Positions 25,168 to 34,976 of a stretch of 64,000 nt of DNA are shown here, piece after piece. The notes beneath the pieces were generated by a model. The model made no database searches, had not been told where the DNA came from, and saw only the letters and a list, made by a program, of their open reading frames with translations. Source of the DNA: Paenibacillus oceani (GTDB taxonomy: Bacteria; Bacillota; Bacilli; Paenibacillales; NBRC-103111); contig NZ_JACXJA010000005.1 of NCBI RefSeq assembly GCF_014705615.1, positions 248,001 to 312,000 of the forward strand, written 5' to 3'. Made by a program: the position numbers and the translations under genes. Position 1 is the first letter of the stretch; every line of letters starts with the position of its first letter.

Positions 25168-26739
25168 TTACTTTTGTTTCGCTTTATACCATTCCGTCGC
25201 TTCTTTCACCAGCTGTTCGCCGCCGCGTTTTTTCCAGTCGGCTACGAACTCGTCGAATTTCTCGACAGGCTCCTTGCCCGTTACCACCTTGGAGGCAAAC
25301 TCGAGCCACAGTCCGTCGTACTTCAGCTCCGGACGTGCCTGCATGGCGGGCATTACCGGCATCTCGCTTCCGTCATTGACGAGACCTTCGGCCGCAGCGA
25401 TTTTCATAGTTTCCAAAATTTTGTCGCCGCCCGGCTTGCTCTTAATAAACGTTTCATCGGTCAAATACTTCTTTTGACCGGTAAAGGCGAGCCATCCCTG
25501 GTGCATAAATTCCGCTTGCGTTTCTTCCGGCGTAGTCGGAGCCTTATATTTGATTTGTCCGTTGTCGACCGTGTAGGTTTCGCCTTCCAGCCCGTACAGC
25601 AGGAAGTTGTCTTTATCCTTGTTGTCCGGATTATAGTACCAGTCCAAAAACTTGATGACGTCGGCCGCATTTTTCGTATCTTTGGGAATGACCCACACAT
25701 AGTCGGATACCGTCGAGCCGATCTCGTCCGAACCGCCCGGCTTGCCGCTCGGTCCCACCGGGGAAGGAATCGCCGATACTTTAGCCGTAGGCACGGCCGT
25801 CTTGACATCGTTCTCCCACTTGTCCGGATACGAAGCGGAGTGCGCCCACATGCCCGCAACACCGGTGCCCTTGATTTTCGCATCCCAGTCTTTGCCCTGC
25901 ATGACAAAAAATTCGTTGTCGATCAGCTTTTCCTCATACAGCTGCTTGTACAGTTTCAAAGCGTCTTTCATCTCGGGACGGATGAAGTTGGGTACGAGCT
26001 GGCCGTCGACCTGTTTCCACAAAGCCGGCGCTACGTCATAAGCTCCGAAAAACGCTTGCCCGAAGGAAAACTTGGCGCGGGACGTGAACGGAATTTCGTC
26101 TTTTTTGCCGTTGCCGTTCGGGTCCTGATCCCGGAAGGCGCGAAGCACTTCGATATACTCATCGATCGTTTTCGGCGTTTTCAGCCCCAGTTTGTCCAGC
26201 CAGTCTTGGCGGATATAGGTGACCGTACCGTTACGGATCGGGTTTTCCTGCGGAATCCCGTAAATTTTGCCGTCTTTGCTCACTCGCGTCGAATCCCAGG
26301 ATTCTTTCGGCACGTACTTTTTCAAGTTCGGACCGTACTGGTCGATCAGGTCGTTCAGCGGCATCAGATTGCCGGAATCCACCGCCGGCGCTACTTCAGG
26401 CGTATTGATTCCTTTCGTTTGAAGCAAATTCGGCATTTCGCCGCTGGCAAACATAAGAGTCAGACTTTGCGAATAGTTTTCGTGCGGGATCAGCTCGAGA
26501 TCCAGATCCACTTTGGCCAGTTCTTCAAGCTTTTTCACATATTTGTCTGAATTAATGTCCCGCGAACCGGTCACATACGGCAAATTGCCCGTTCCTAATG
26601 CAACGCTGATTTTGGCTGGCTGCCCTGTCTCCGACGGACCTGCAGCATTTTCGTTTTCTTTATCGGTCGAGCATGCGGCCAGCGCCGCCCCCGCCAAAGT
26701 TACCGACAGCAGAACCGAAAATGTTTTTTTCATCTTCAC
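25168..26739 (-). CDS. ABC importer sugar-binding lipoprotein (LplA-like)
   Basis: A 523-aa extracellular solute-binding protein. The N-terminus is a lipoprotein signal with lipobox LAAC (MKMKKTFSVLLSVTLAGAAL then AACSTDK). The following body has the family pattern of long LplA-like binding proteins, for example TYIRQDWLDKLGLKTPKT and RDQDPNGNGKKDEIPFT. The GTG at 26739 is used because GGAGAGG lies about 7 nt upstream; an ATG two codons later is possible. It is the third gene of the permease-permease-binding protein operon. Large binding proteins of this class typically capture oligosaccharides. The cognate sugar is not evident. Confidence 0.92.
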   Translation of the reverse strand: MKMKKTFSVLLSVTLAGAALAACSTDKENENAAGPSETGQPAKISVALGTGNLPYVTGSRDINSDKYVKKLEELAKVDLDLELIPHENYSQSLTLMFASGEMPNLLQTKGINTPEVAPAVDSGNLMPLNDLIDQYGPNLKKYVPKESWDSTRVSKDGKIYGIPQENPIRNGTVTYIRQDWLDKLGLKTPKTIDEYIEVLRAFRDQDPNGNGKKDEIPFTSRAKFSFGQAFFGAYDVAPALWKQVDGQLVPNFIRPEMKDALKLYKQLYEEKLIDNEFFVMQGKDWDAKIKGTGVAGMWAHSASYPDKWENDVKTAVPTAKVSAIPSPVGPSGKPGGSDEIGSTVSDYVWVIPKDTKNAADVIKFLDWYYNPDNKDKDNFLLYGLEGETYTVDNGQIKYKAPTTPEETQAEFMHQGWLAFTGQKKYLTDETFIKSKPGGDKILETMKIAAAEGLVNDGSEMPVMPAMQARPELKYDGLWLEFASKVVTGKEPVEKFDEFVADWKKRGGEQLVKEATEWYKAKQK

Positions 26740-26773
26740 AAGAACCCTCTCCTTTTTCCTCTTGATGTATAGT

Positions 26774-27640
26774 TTATCCTTTAACAGATCCTAGCATTGC
26801 ACCTTTCACAAAGTGCTTCTGGATCCATGGATAAATAAGCAGGATCGGAATCGTGGCGAAAATAATGGACGCCATCTTGATCCCTTCGGCCGATTGCATC
26901 GAGGCCATCGTACTTTGCAGGAGCGAATCGACATCGCTTTCGACAATCATCTGCCTCAGCTTGACTTGAAGCGGATGAAGCGACGGCTTGCGGATATATT
27001 GCAACGCTTGCATATAACTGTTCCAATAACCAACGGCGTAAAACAGACCAATCGTAAGCAGAGATGGCAGCGACAGCGGAATGACGATCTGGAACAACGT
27101 CCGGTATTCGCCTGCACCGTCGATGCGCGCCGATTCGATCAGCCCCTCCGGAATGTTGCGGAAAAACGATACCATAATGATCATATTAAAGGCGCTGATA
27201 GCTCCCGGAATAATAAGCGCCCATAACGAGTTCAGCATGCCGAGCGATTTGACCAATATATAGGTCGGAATCATGGGAGCCTGGAAGATGATGGTGAATA
27301 CGACCAGCAGCAGGATGATGGAGCTGCCCTTCACATTCCGGGACAACCCGTAAGCCATCAGGCAGGTCAGGAACAGACTGATCGCCGTTCCGAACACGGT
27401 GACGAGCACCGTGATGGCGAACGCCCTCCAGATCGCGGGATCGGTGAACACAACTTGATAGTTCGACCAGGTGAAGTCGACGGGGAACACAGTCACTTCC
27501 CCGGCCATCAAAGCGCTGTTGCCGCTTAAAGAGCCTGCCAGAATATGAAGCAGCGGAATCAGCATCGTCAAACTCAGCAAGGTCAGAAACATGTAGTTCA
27601 CAACGGTAAACAGCTTCTGCGGCCATGTTGTCCGAATCAT
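26774..27640 (-). CDS. ABC sugar permease (LplC/YtcP-like)
   Basis: A 288-aa inner-membrane permease of the MalG type with about six membrane segments. The EAA loop is ESARIDGAGEYRTLFQIVIP, which contacts the ATPase. The C-terminus ends in YPWIQKHFVKGAMLGSVKG, typical of LplC/YtcP proteins. It follows the first permease gene by 18 nt. No ATPase gene is present in this window, so the importer presumably borrows a shared MsmX-type ATPase encoded elsewhere, as known for Bacillus sugar importers. Confidence 0.93.
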   Translation of the reverse strand: MIRTTWPQKLFTVVNYMFLTLLSLTMLIPLLHILAGSLSGNSALMAGEVTVFPVDFTWSNYQVVFTDPAIWRAFAITVLVTVFGTAISLFLTCLMAYGLSRNVKGSSIILLLVVFTIIFQAPMIPTYILVKSLGMLNSLWALIIPGAISAFNMIIMVSFFRNIPEGLIESARIDGAGEYRTLFQIVIPLSLPSLLTIGLFYAVGYWNSYMQALQYIRKPSLHPLQVKLRQMIVESDVDSLLQSTMASMQSAEGIKMASIIFATIPILLIYPWIQKHFVKGAMLGSVKG

Positions 27641-27658
27641 ACGTAAGCCGTCTCCTCT

Positions 27659-28612
27659 CTAGTAAATAGAACTTCCTGTCGTTCTCTTGCTGATCATATT
27701 GGCGCCTACGAGCAGGATGAAACCGATAACGGATTTGAACAGGCCGATCGCGGTCGTGTAGCTGAACTGGCCGCCCAGTAGGCCGATCCGATAAATGTAA
27801 GTGTCAAACACTTCGCCCGTCTCTGTAACGAGCGGATTGAGCATGCTGTAGATCTGCTCGAAGCCCAGGTCGAGTATGCTGCCGATTCGAAGCAGAAGCA
27901 TGACCATAATCGTCGGCAGTAGACAAGGGAGCGTAATGTTCCACATTTGGCGCAGCTTTCCGGCGCCGTCCACTTCGGCCGCTTCGTACAGGTCGGGATT
28001 AACGCCGGCCATCGCGGCCAAGTAAATAATCGTCCCCCAGCCGACCTCTTTCCAAATTCCTGACGTTACTACAATCGTGCGGAAATAGGAAGGCTCCTGC
28101 ATGAAGAAAACCGGGTCGCCGCCGAACATCTTCACAATCCCGTTAACCAGCCCTGTGCTAGGCGACAGAAGGCTGATGACCAGACCGCCTACGATTACCC
28201 AGGATAAAAAGTGGGGCAGGTAGAGCACGGTTTGAATGGTCCGTTTAAACACCGCCTTGCGCACTTCGTTCAGCAGCAAAGCGAGAATTATCGGAGCCGG
28301 GAAGCCGAATGCCAACTGGTAGATGCTGATCAGCAGCGTGTTTTTGAAGATCCGGTAAAACTCCGGGTACGTAAACAAATTCAGAAAATGTTTGGCTCCT
28401 ACAAATTTGCTCCCGGCAATTCCGTCGAACACATTGTAATCCTGGAAGGCGATAATACTTCCGCCTAGCGGAATATACTTGAATACGATAAAAAAGAGCA
28501 AGCCCGGGATGATCATCGAGTATATGGGCCAATGTTTAATTAAATAGCTTGTCTTCTTCGGCCGGTTCCCTATAAGCGGCGGATTCGCACCCGCTTTCAT
28601 TTCGGTCGCCAT
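27659..28612 (-). CDS. ABC sugar permease (LplB-like)
   Basis: A 317-aa MalF-type permease with a cytoplasmic N-terminus, about six membrane segments and the EAA loop EAAEVDGAGKLRQMWNITLP. GLLFFIVFKYIPLGGSIIAFQDYN is characteristic of LplB proteins. The gene is first in the minus-strand operon that continues through the second permease, the binding protein, GH38, DegT, two deacetylase-like genes and the lyase-like gene. The start at 28612 follows a GGAGGGGG ribosome site. A cre-like motif lies 45-58 nt upstream of the start codon, pointing to catabolite repression. Confidence 0.93.
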   Translation of the reverse strand: MATEMKAGANPPLIGNRPKKTSYLIKHWPIYSMIIPGLLFFIVFKYIPLGGSIIAFQDYNVFDGIAGSKFVGAKHFLNLFTYPEFYRIFKNTLLISIYQLAFGFPAPIILALLLNEVRKAVFKRTIQTVLYLPHFLSWVIVGGLVISLLSPSTGLVNGIVKMFGGDPVFFMQEPSYFRTIVVTSGIWKEVGWGTIIYLAAMAGVNPDLYEAAEVDGAGKLRQMWNITLPCLLPTIMVMLLLRIGSILDLGFEQIYSMLNPLVTETGEVFDTYIYRIGLLGGQFSYTTAIGLFKSVIGFILLVGANMISKRTTGSSIY

Positions 28613-28641
28613 CTGCTTCCCCCTCCTTGTTGTCGACTTTA

Positions 28642-28670
28642 ATGATACCGGACATCTGAACGCGCTTACA
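28642..28670 (-). promoter_or_regulatory. cre-like site and weak promoter upstream of the sugar importer operon
   Basis: Minus-strand TGTAAGCGCGTTCA (28657-28670) has one mismatch to the CcpA box TGWNANCGNTNWCA. TATCAT (28642-28647) could be the -10, with a poor -35 inside the box, so an activator such as the YesN-like regulator would be expected to help. Confidence 0.5.
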
Positions 28671-28774
28671 TGTGATTTTTTATGAATTGTTGTGGTTCTT
28701 TTACACGACCTTCACAATCGGACCCATGAATTCCCTATACAGGACAGGATTGGGCGGCAGACGTTGGTTCAGAC

Positions 28775-28811
28775 AAAAAAAGAAGGCTTCCTACTAAGAG
28801 GAAACCTTCTT
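28775..28811 (-). terminator. Terminator of the trp operon after trpA
   Basis: AAGAAGGTTTCC and GGAAGCCTTCTT form a 12-bp stem with one G-T pair, followed by seven T residues on the minus strand. It marks the left end of the trp operon and the edge of the inserted sugar module. Confidence 0.9.
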
Positions 28812-28827
28812 GAATGGATAATTCCGG

Positions 28828-29634
28828 TTAACCGCGAAGCTGTCGGACGAATTCCCGCACCTGGACCAGTCCGTCGGACCGGGAAGATTCGGACAGCAGC
28901 AGCGGCGTCGCTTCTTCGATCTTGCGCACGATCGCGCTGCCGACGACTACGCCGTCGCACGACTTGGAGAAATGGACGAACTGTTCGCTGCTTGAGATGC
29001 CGAATCCGATCGCGATCGGCAAGTCGGTCGAACGGCGAACCGTCGCGAGAAACTCGTCGATACCGGAGAAAAAGTCGCTCCTGACGCCGGTAACGCCAAG
29101 CGAGGACACGCAATAGATAAAGCCGGATGCGCTCGAGACGATTTTGACGATCCGATCTTCCGAGGTCGGCGCCACGAGCGGAATCAGATGAATGTTGAAG
29201 CGGTCGGACAACGCCTTGACCGGTCCGTTCTCTTCGAACGGCAAGTCCGGGATGATGACGCCGCTAATATCGTGCTCAGCCAGCAATTCGAAAAACCGCT
29301 CCAGCCCGACCTGCAGCACCGGATTATAATAAGTGAACAAAATAAACGGCAGGCTGACGTTATGCTCGCGCGCCTCCTTGGCGATGCGGATACAGTCCAG
29401 TATCGTAATGTTGTGCTTCAGCGCCCGCTCGGAGGCGCGCTGGATGACCGGGCCGTCGGCCAGCGGATCGGAGTACGGCACTCCGAGCTCGACGATGTCG
29501 GCGCCGGCCGTCTCCAGCTCCCGCAGCAGCGACACCGATACGTCCGGGTTCGGATCGCCCATCGTAATGTAAGGGATCAGCGCGGTTCTGCCGCTTGCTT
29601 TCAGCTCGGCAAATTTGGCGTCAATGCGATTCAT
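28828..29634 (-). CDS. trpA: Tryptophan synthase alpha subunit
   Basis: Cleaves indole-3-glycerol phosphate to indole, which is channelled to TrpB in the alpha2-beta2 complex. The catalytic residues E49 and D60 fall in [15 protein letters not shown] when the ATG at 29634 is used. That start is supported by GGGAGG 8 nt upstream and overlaps the trpB end by 14 nt, implying translational coupling. 268 aa is normal. It is the last trp gene; in B. subtilis the next gene would be hisC, but here a terminator and a 27-kb sugar module follow. Confidence 0.97.
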   Translation of the reverse strand: MNRIDAKFAELKASGRTALIPYITMGDPNPDVSVSLLRELETAGADIVELGVPYSDPLADGPVIQRASERALKHNITILDCIRIAKEAREHNVSLPFILFTYYNPVLQVGLERFFELLAEHDISGVIIPDLPFEENGPVKALSDRFNIHLIPLVAPTSEDRIVKIVSSASGFIYCVSSLGVTGVRSDFFSGIDEFLATVRRSTDLPIAIGFGISSSEQFVHFSKSCDGVVVGSAIVRKIEEATPLLLSESSRSDGLVQVREFVRQLRG

Positions 29635-30832
29635 CCGCGCCACCTCCCAAATATCCCATAATCGATTCGACGTCTTTGTCGCCGCGGCCGGACAAATTAA
29701 CGACGATAATCTGGTCTTTGCTCATCGTAGGAGCGACCTTGAGCGTATGCGCTACGGCGTGCGAGCTTTCGAGCGCGGCAATGATGCCCTCGGTACGGCT
29801 AAGCAGTTGAAGTGCGTCCAGCGCCTCTTTATCGGTAACCGGCACGTATTCCGCCCGACCGGAATCTTTCAGATACGAATGCTCCGGACCGATGCCCGGA
29901 TAATCGAGCCCCGCCGAGATCGAATGAGCCGGCAGCACTTGACCGAACGGGTCCTGCAGCACGTAGCTGAGCGAGCCTTGGAACACGCCCGGACTGCCCT
30001 TCGTCATCGTGGCGGCATGCTCTTCCGTCTCTACGCCGCGACCTGCAGCTTCTACGCCGATCAGGCGGACCGATTCGTCGCCGACGAACGGATAGAAGAT
30101 CCCCATCGCATTGCTGCCCCCGCCGACGCAGGCGATAACCGCATCAGGCAGACGCCCTTCCTTCTCAAGCATTTGAGCGCGCGCCTCGTCCCCGATAATC
30201 CGCTGAAAATCGCGGACCATCATCGGATATGGATGAGGTCCGGTGACCGAGCCCAAAATATAAAAGGTGTCGTGCACGTTGCTGACCCAATAGCGCAGCG
30301 TCTCGTTGCAGGCGTCCTTCAGCGTCCGGGTACCGGACGTAACGGGAACGACCTCCGCTCCGAGCAGGTTCATCCGGAATACGTTCAACTGCTGCCGCTT
30401 CGTATCCTCTTCGCCCATAAAAACTTTGCATTCGAGTCCGAGCAAGGCGGCGATCGTCGCGCTGGCGACCCCGTGCTGCCCGGCGCCGGTCTCGGCGATT
30501 ACTTTCTTCTTGCCCATCCGTTTGGCGAGCACAGCCTGTCCGATCGTGTTATTGATTTTGTGGGCGCCGGTATGGTTCAGGTCTTCCCGCTTCAAGTAAA
30601 TTTTCGCTCCGCCCAAATGCTCCGTCAGACGTTCGGCGTAATACAGCCGCGATGGCCTGCCCGCATATTCGTTCAGCAGAGTTTGCACTTCCTTAATAAA
30701 ATCCGGGTCTTGCGAATAGTAGCGATACGCTTCCTCGAGCTCGATCAGCGCGTTCATCAGCGTTTCCGGAACGTAACGGCCCCCGAAGGTTCCGAACCGC
30801 CCGTGCTCGTCAGGCACTTGCATGCGACTCAT
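29621..30832 (-). CDS. trpB: Tryptophan synthase beta subunit
   Basis: PLP enzyme joining indole and serine to make tryptophan. The PLP lysine is K92 in HTGAHKINN, and the phosphate-binding loop is [19 protein letters not shown] is another invariant block. The 403-aa length is usual. ATG 30832 overlaps the trpF end by 23 nt and follows AAGGGTG. Part of trpEDCFBA under leader control. Confidence 0.97.
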   Translation of the reverse strand: MSRMQVPDEHGRFGTFGGRYVPETLMNALIELEEAYRYYSQDPDFIKEVQTLLNEYAGRPSRLYYAERLTEHLGGAKIYLKREDLNHTGAHKINNTIGQAVLAKRMGKKKVIAETGAGQHGVASATIAALLGLECKVFMGEEDTKRQQLNVFRMNLLGAEVVPVTSGTRTLKDACNETLRYWVSNVHDTFYILGSVTGPHPYPMMVRDFQRIIGDEARAQMLEKEGRLPDAVIACVGGGSNAMGIFYPFVGDESVRLIGVEAAGRGVETEEHAATMTKGSPGVFQGSLSYVLQDPFGQVLPAHSISAGLDYPGIGPEHSYLKDSGRAEYVPVTDKEALDALQLLSRTEGIIAALESSHAVAHTLKVAPTMSKDQIIVVNLSGRGDKDVESIMGYLGGGADESH

Positions 30833-31496
30833 GACGTTTCACCCTTTCGACAAATGTAGTTATTTTCGCAATATCTTTCGTGCCGTCCGTCTCTACGCCG
30901 CTCGATACGTCTACGCCGTCCAGCGGATAGGACCCGATCAAGCCGGCCACATTGTCCGGATGCAGGCCGCCCGCTACAAGCAGCGGAATGCGGTTCCTGA
31001 CAGCCCAGGCATGGTAAGCCGGAATCCGGTTCCATTCGAACGTCTTGCCGGTTCCGCCCCCCGCGGTGTCGAGCAGCAGACCGTCGATCTGTCCCGCATA
31101 CGGGTCCAGAACGTCCCCCAGCTCGCCCGCCTGGTCCGGGCCGGTGTCCATCGCGGAGAATACCCGGTATACGAGAACGCCGAACGTCATCTTCACCCAC
31201 CTGCAGAAGTCCGGGCTTTCCGATCCGTGCAGCTGGACGGCGTCCAGCGGTGCCTCACGCATCACTTCGGCCAGAAGCTCCCGGGACGGATCGACGAACA
31301 CCCCAACCGTTAGCGGAACAGGCTGTCCCGCGGCGCGGCGCTCGTGAATTACCCGGATCATCTCCCCGGCTTCACCGGGAGTGACCTGACGTTTACTTTT
31401 TGCAAATAAGAAACCGATATGGTCGATCGGCAGATGAAGGATGGCTTCAACCGTCGCCTTGTCCTTCAGGCCGCATATTTTCACCGTAGTCATCAT
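30810..31496 (-). CDS. trpF: Phosphoribosylanthranilate isomerase
   Basis: Catalyses the Amadori rearrangement of phosphoribosylanthranilate. The catalytic cysteine is in [14 protein letters not shown] near the N-terminus, and [13 protein letters not shown] contains the catalytic aspartate and phosphate-binding glycines. The TIM-barrel length (228 aa) fits. It starts one base after the trpC stop codon and overlaps trpB. Confidence 0.95.
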   Translation of the reverse strand: MMTTVKICGLKDKATVEAILHLPIDHIGFLFAKSKRQVTPGEAGEMIRVIHERRAAGQPVPLTVGVFVDPSRELLAEVMREAPLDAVQLHGSESPDFCRWVKMTFGVLVYRVFSAMDTGPDQAGELGDVLDPYAGQIDGLLLDTAGGGTGKTFEWNRIPAYHAWAVRNRIPLLVAGGLHPDNVAGLIGSYPLDGVDVSSGVETDGTKDIAKITTFVERVKRHESHASA

Positions 31497-31497
31497 C

Positions 31498-32301
31498 CTA
31501 TCGACCGCCTTGAACAGGCAAGCGCCCCATCAATTCGGTTACCGCGTCTTCGATAACGGGCTTGCGCATAAACGTTTCCCCTACCAATACGGCGTGTGCG
31601 CCGATCGAGCTTAAGTAGGCGATCTCTTCCGGGGAAGCGATGCCGCTTTCGCTGACGGCCGTCTTATCGCCCGGTATGTGCCGGATCAGCTCCTCCGTCG
31701 TATGGAGGTCGGTCACGAACGTCCGCAGATTGCGGTTATTAATCCCGATTAACGTCGCATCCAGCTCGAGCACCCGTTCCAGTTCCTCGCGGTCATGCAC
31801 CTCGACCAGTGTGTCGAGTCCCAGCTCGCGGGCTGTCGCCAAAAATTGTCTCATCTCGGATGTGGTCAAGATTGCCGCTATAAGCAAAATCGCATCAGCG
31901 CCGATCAGCCGCGCTTCATAGATTTGCCGGACGTCGATCGTAAAGTCTTTGCGCAGAATCGGCACGCCGACCGCTTGCCGCACCGCGCTCAAATACTCGT
32001 TCGAGCCTTGAAAATAGTCGACGTCGGTCAATACCGATATACAGTCCGTTCCCGCCGCTTCATACGATCTGGCAATGCTCACCGGATCGAAATCGGGCCG
32101 GATCAGCCCTTTCGACGGGGACGCCTTCTTCACCTCGGCGATCAGCCCCATGCTCCGCTTCCGTCCGCCCGAGAGGGCCCGCTCGAAGCCGAGACAGGCA
32201 GGCATTGCCGCTATTTGGTTCTCCGCTTCGGCTAAAGAAAACGTTTCTTGCAGCCGCTGGACTTCGATTTTTTTGGTTGCTACGATTTTATCAAGAAACA
32301 T
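31498..32301 (-). CDS. trpC: Indole-3-glycerol-phosphate synthase
   Basis: Closes the indole ring of the pathway intermediate. Family motifs are LIAEVKKASPSKGLI, with catalytic lysine, and GINNRNLRTF; ESGIASPEE binds phosphate near the C-terminus. 267 aa is typical for a stand-alone TrpC (not fused to TrpF). It overlaps the trpD end by 11 nt. Confidence 0.96.
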   Translation of the reverse strand: MFLDKIVATKKIEVQRLQETFSLAEAENQIAAMPACLGFERALSGGRKRSMGLIAEVKKASPSKGLIRPDFDPVSIARSYEAAGTDCISVLTDVDYFQGSNEYLSAVRQAVGVPILRKDFTIDVRQIYEARLIGADAILLIAAILTTSEMRQFLATARELGLDTLVEVHDREELERVLELDATLIGINNRNLRTFVTDLHTTEELIRHIPGDKTAVSESGIASPEEIAYLSSIGAHAVLVGETFMRKPVIEDAVTELMGRLPVQGGR

Positions 32302-33331
32302 GGCTCAGTTCTCCCGTTACTTGTGCTAGCTGCTCCAGCTTCTCCGCCGCCTTCCCGGAGTCGATGACCGCACCCGCTAATTTTACACCTTCCTGCAGCG
32401 TTGAGCAACGTCCGGTCACGTAGAAGCAAGCTCCCGCATTGGCGAGAATGATATCCCTGCAGGCGCCGCCTGCACCGCGGAACACGGAGCGGATAATGTC
32501 CGCATTGGCCGCCGCGTCGCCTCCAACGATGTCGCTCATCTGATACGCCTTCAACCCGAGATCGTCCGGGCTGATATCGAACGTCCGGATCGAGCCGTCT
32601 TTCAGCTCCGTCACCTTGGTCGCGGCCGATATGCTGATCTCGTCCAGCCCGTCATAGCTCGCTACGACGAGCCCCCGCTTGATCCCAAGCGAGCCGAGCA
32701 CCTCGGCGATAAGCTCCGTCCGGTTGCGGTCGAAGATGCCGAGCAGCTGCCGGTCGGCCCCGGCCGGGTTGGTCAGCGGTCCGAGCAGGTTGAATACAGT
32801 CCGGATTCCGATCTCCTTACGAGGCGCAGCCGCGTGCTTCATCGAAGGATGGTGCGCCTGGGCGAACATGAAGCAGATGCCGATGCGCTCCAGACAGGAT
32901 GCGGCCTCTTCCGCGGACAGCCCGATGTTGACACCCAGCGCCTCCAGCACGTCCGCGCTGCCGCTTTTGCTCGACATCGCCCGGTTGCCGTGCTTCGCTA
33001 CGCGAATGCCTCCGGCTGCCGCTACGATGGCCGATGCGGTAGAGATGTTGAACGTATCGGCTCCGTCTCCGCCCGTTCCGCACGTATCCAGCAAATTGAT
33101 CCGTTCGGCTTTTACCAGATTGGCCTTGCCGCGCATCGTCTCGGCGAAGCCGCCGATTTCGTCCGCGGTCTCTCCCTTCATGCGCAGCGCCGTTACCAGA
33201 CTGCTGATCTGCGAAGGCGTCGCGTCGCCCTCCATGACGAAGTTCATCGCCAGTTTGGCTTCTTCCCGCGTCAGATGCGCGCCGCTCACCACTTTGGCAA
33301 TCGTCTGCTGGATCGTTTTGATTTGGTCCAT
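32291..33331 (-). CDS. trpD: Anthranilate phosphoribosyltransferase
   Basis: Transfers phosphoribose from PRPP to anthranilate. The PRPP/magnesium motif is DTCGTGGDGADTFNIST, followed by VAKHGNRAMSSKSGSADVLE. 346 aa is usual for a stand-alone enzyme. It follows trpE by 30 nt. There is no trpG gene in the operon; in B. subtilis the glutaminase subunit comes from the folate operon, and the same is likely here. Confidence 0.96.
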   Translation of the reverse strand: MDQIKTIQQTIAKVVSGAHLTREEAKLAMNFVMEGDATPSQISSLVTALRMKGETADEIGGFAETMRGKANLVKAERINLLDTCGTGGDGADTFNISTASAIVAAAGGIRVAKHGNRAMSSKSGSADVLEALGVNIGLSAEEAASCLERIGICFMFAQAHHPSMKHAAAPRKEIGIRTVFNLLGPLTNPAGADRQLLGIFDRNRTELIAEVLGSLGIKRGLVVASYDGLDEISISAATKVTELKDGSIRTFDISPDDLGLKAYQMSDIVGGDAAANADIIRSVFRGAGGACRDIILANAGACFYVTGRCSTLQEGVKLAGAVIDSGKAAEKLEQLAQVTGELSHVS

Positions 33332-33361
33332 GTCCGTTTCCCCCCTCGAAATAATCGCAGA

Positions 33362-34900
33362 TCAGTAATAGTCCTGATTCGTCAGTACGGCGGCCGCCGG
33401 TTTCTTTTCTCCGAATATCGCTTCCGCCAGCCGGATCGCCTTGAGCATCCCCATCGCTTTGTTCACTGTTTCCTTGTACTCCATCTCCGGTACGGAGTCC
33501 CAGACGATGCCGGCTCCCGCTTGGATGTACGCCTTGCCATGCTTGAAGATAAGCGTCCGGATCGTGATGCACGTATTCAGATTGCCCGAGAAACCGAGAT
33601 AGCCGATGGCCCCTGCATAGGCGCCGCGCGCCTCCCGCTCGATCTCCGCGATAATCTCCATCGCACGCAACTTCGGAGCGCCCGATACCGTTCCCGCCGG
33701 CATGCAGGATATAAAGGCGTCGAAGAAATCTTTATCTTCACGCAGCTTGCCGGACACGTTGGACACGATATGCATAACGTGAGAATACCGCTCGATCTCC
33801 ATGTACATGTCGCACTTGACGGAGCCGAATTCAGCGACCCGGCCGATATCGTTGCGCCCCAGGTCGACCAGCATGAGATGCTCCGCCCGTTCCTTCTCGT
33901 CGGCCAGCAGCTCCGCTTCAAGCGCCGCGTCTTCCTCCGGCGTTTTGCCTCTTGGCCGCGTTCCCGCGATCGGTCTCGTCTCCACCCGCTGTCCGTCGAC
34001 CTTCACGAGCGCTTCCGGGGACGTTCCAACGATGACTTCGTCGTCCATTTTCAAATAATACATATACGGCGAAGGGTTCGTCGCACGCAGCACGCGATAC
34101 ACATACAGCGGGGAAATCTCCGTCTCGATATGGAATCGCTGCGAGAGGACGACCTGGAATATATCGCCCGCCCGGATGTATTCCTTGGCCTTATCGACGT
34201 TCGCCATGTATTGTTCCTTGGTCAGATTGGAGTGCACCTCTCCCAAATCCACATCGGCCGGAATCGCATTTTGGATGGAGCGCTGGGCGATCGGCTGCTG
34301 CAGACGTTCGATCGTGGCGTCGATCTTGGAACAGGTAAGCCGGTACGCTTCGGCGATTTGCGCGTCCGTCGCGTGTTTCCCGATATGAACGTTGCCGATC
34401 ACTTTCACCTGCTGCTTGAAATGGTCGAACACGATCACCTGATCGCAGAACATAAACTCGATGTCGCTCATATTCAAATCGTCATGCCGATGGGCCGGAA
34501 GCTTCTCGTAATGCTGGAGCAGATCGTATCCGAAAAATCCGATCGCGCCGCCTGTAAACGGAGGGAAATCCGGCAGCGCCGGACTCGAATACCCGCGCAG
34601 CAGCCCTTTCAACGTCTCGAGCGGCTTGTCGTCCACGACTTGGCGAACGCCGTTCAGTTCGATCTCCATCCGGCCGTGCTTGCCTTTCACCATCAGAAAA
34701 GGGTCGGTTCCGATAAACGAATATCTCGCCCACTTGACGCCGCCCTCCACGCTTTCCAGCAGGAACGCCCGCGGTTCCTCGTAAAAATGCTGAAACACCC
34801 GGATCGGCGTCTCCGTATCCGCCATCAAATTGCGTACGACCGGGATTAAGTTGTGGGTTTGGGCTAGCCGGATTACCTCATTGAGTTCTGGCGTGTACAT
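33362..34900 (-). CDS. trpE: Anthranilate synthase component I
   Basis: Converts chorismate to anthranilate with ammonia from a glutaminase partner. The chorismate-binding blocks are PAGTVSGAPKLRAMEII, IAGTRPRGKTPEED and QAGAGIVWDS. An in-frame ATG at 34909 lies only 2 nt after AAGGAG; ATG 34900 is 11 nt after it and is preferred, giving 512 aa (MYTPELNEV). The gene is preceded by a leader of about 380 nt with a TRAP-type site and a terminator, so its transcription is gated by tryptophan. Confidence 0.95.
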   Translation of the reverse strand: MYTPELNEVIRLAQTHNLIPVVRNLMADTETPIRVFQHFYEEPRAFLLESVEGGVKWARYSFIGTDPFLMVKGKHGRMEIELNGVRQVVDDKPLETLKGLLRGYSSPALPDFPPFTGGAIGFFGYDLLQHYEKLPAHRHDDLNMSDIEFMFCDQVIVFDHFKQQVKVIGNVHIGKHATDAQIAEAYRLTCSKIDATIERLQQPIAQRSIQNAIPADVDLGEVHSNLTKEQYMANVDKAKEYIRAGDIFQVVLSQRFHIETEISPLYVYRVLRATNPSPYMYYLKMDDEVIVGTSPEALVKVDGQRVETRPIAGTRPRGKTPEEDAALEAELLADEKERAEHLMLVDLGRNDIGRVAEFGSVKCDMYMEIERYSHVMHIVSNVSGKLREDKDFFDAFISCMPAGTVSGAPKLRAMEIIAEIEREARGAYAGAIGYLGFSGNLNTCITIRTLIFKHGKAYIQAGAGIVWDSVPEMEYKETVNKAMGMLKAIRLAEAIFGEKKPAAAVLTNQDYY

Positions 34901-34947
34901 ATTCGTCATCTCTCCTTCGCCGCAGTTGGCCTGTAGCTATATGAATG

Positions 34948-34976
34948 CAAAAAAACCTCTACCGAAGTAGAGGTTT
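34948..34976 (-). terminator. trp leader attenuator terminator
   Basis: On the minus strand AACCTCTAC and GTAGAGGTT form a perfect 9-bp stem with a TTCG tetraloop followed by seven T residues, about 45 nt before trpE. Its placement inside the leader, not after a gene, makes it an attenuator. The 5' arm can alternatively pair with GTAGAGTTT in the upstream TRAP-type triplet region. Confidence 0.9.

Noticed and set aside
32834-34849. 671-codon open frame on the plus strand opposite trpD-trpE
   Set aside because: It is antisense to well-supported trp genes, has no recognisable domain and no ribosome site; in GC-rich DNA the opposite strand often stays open.
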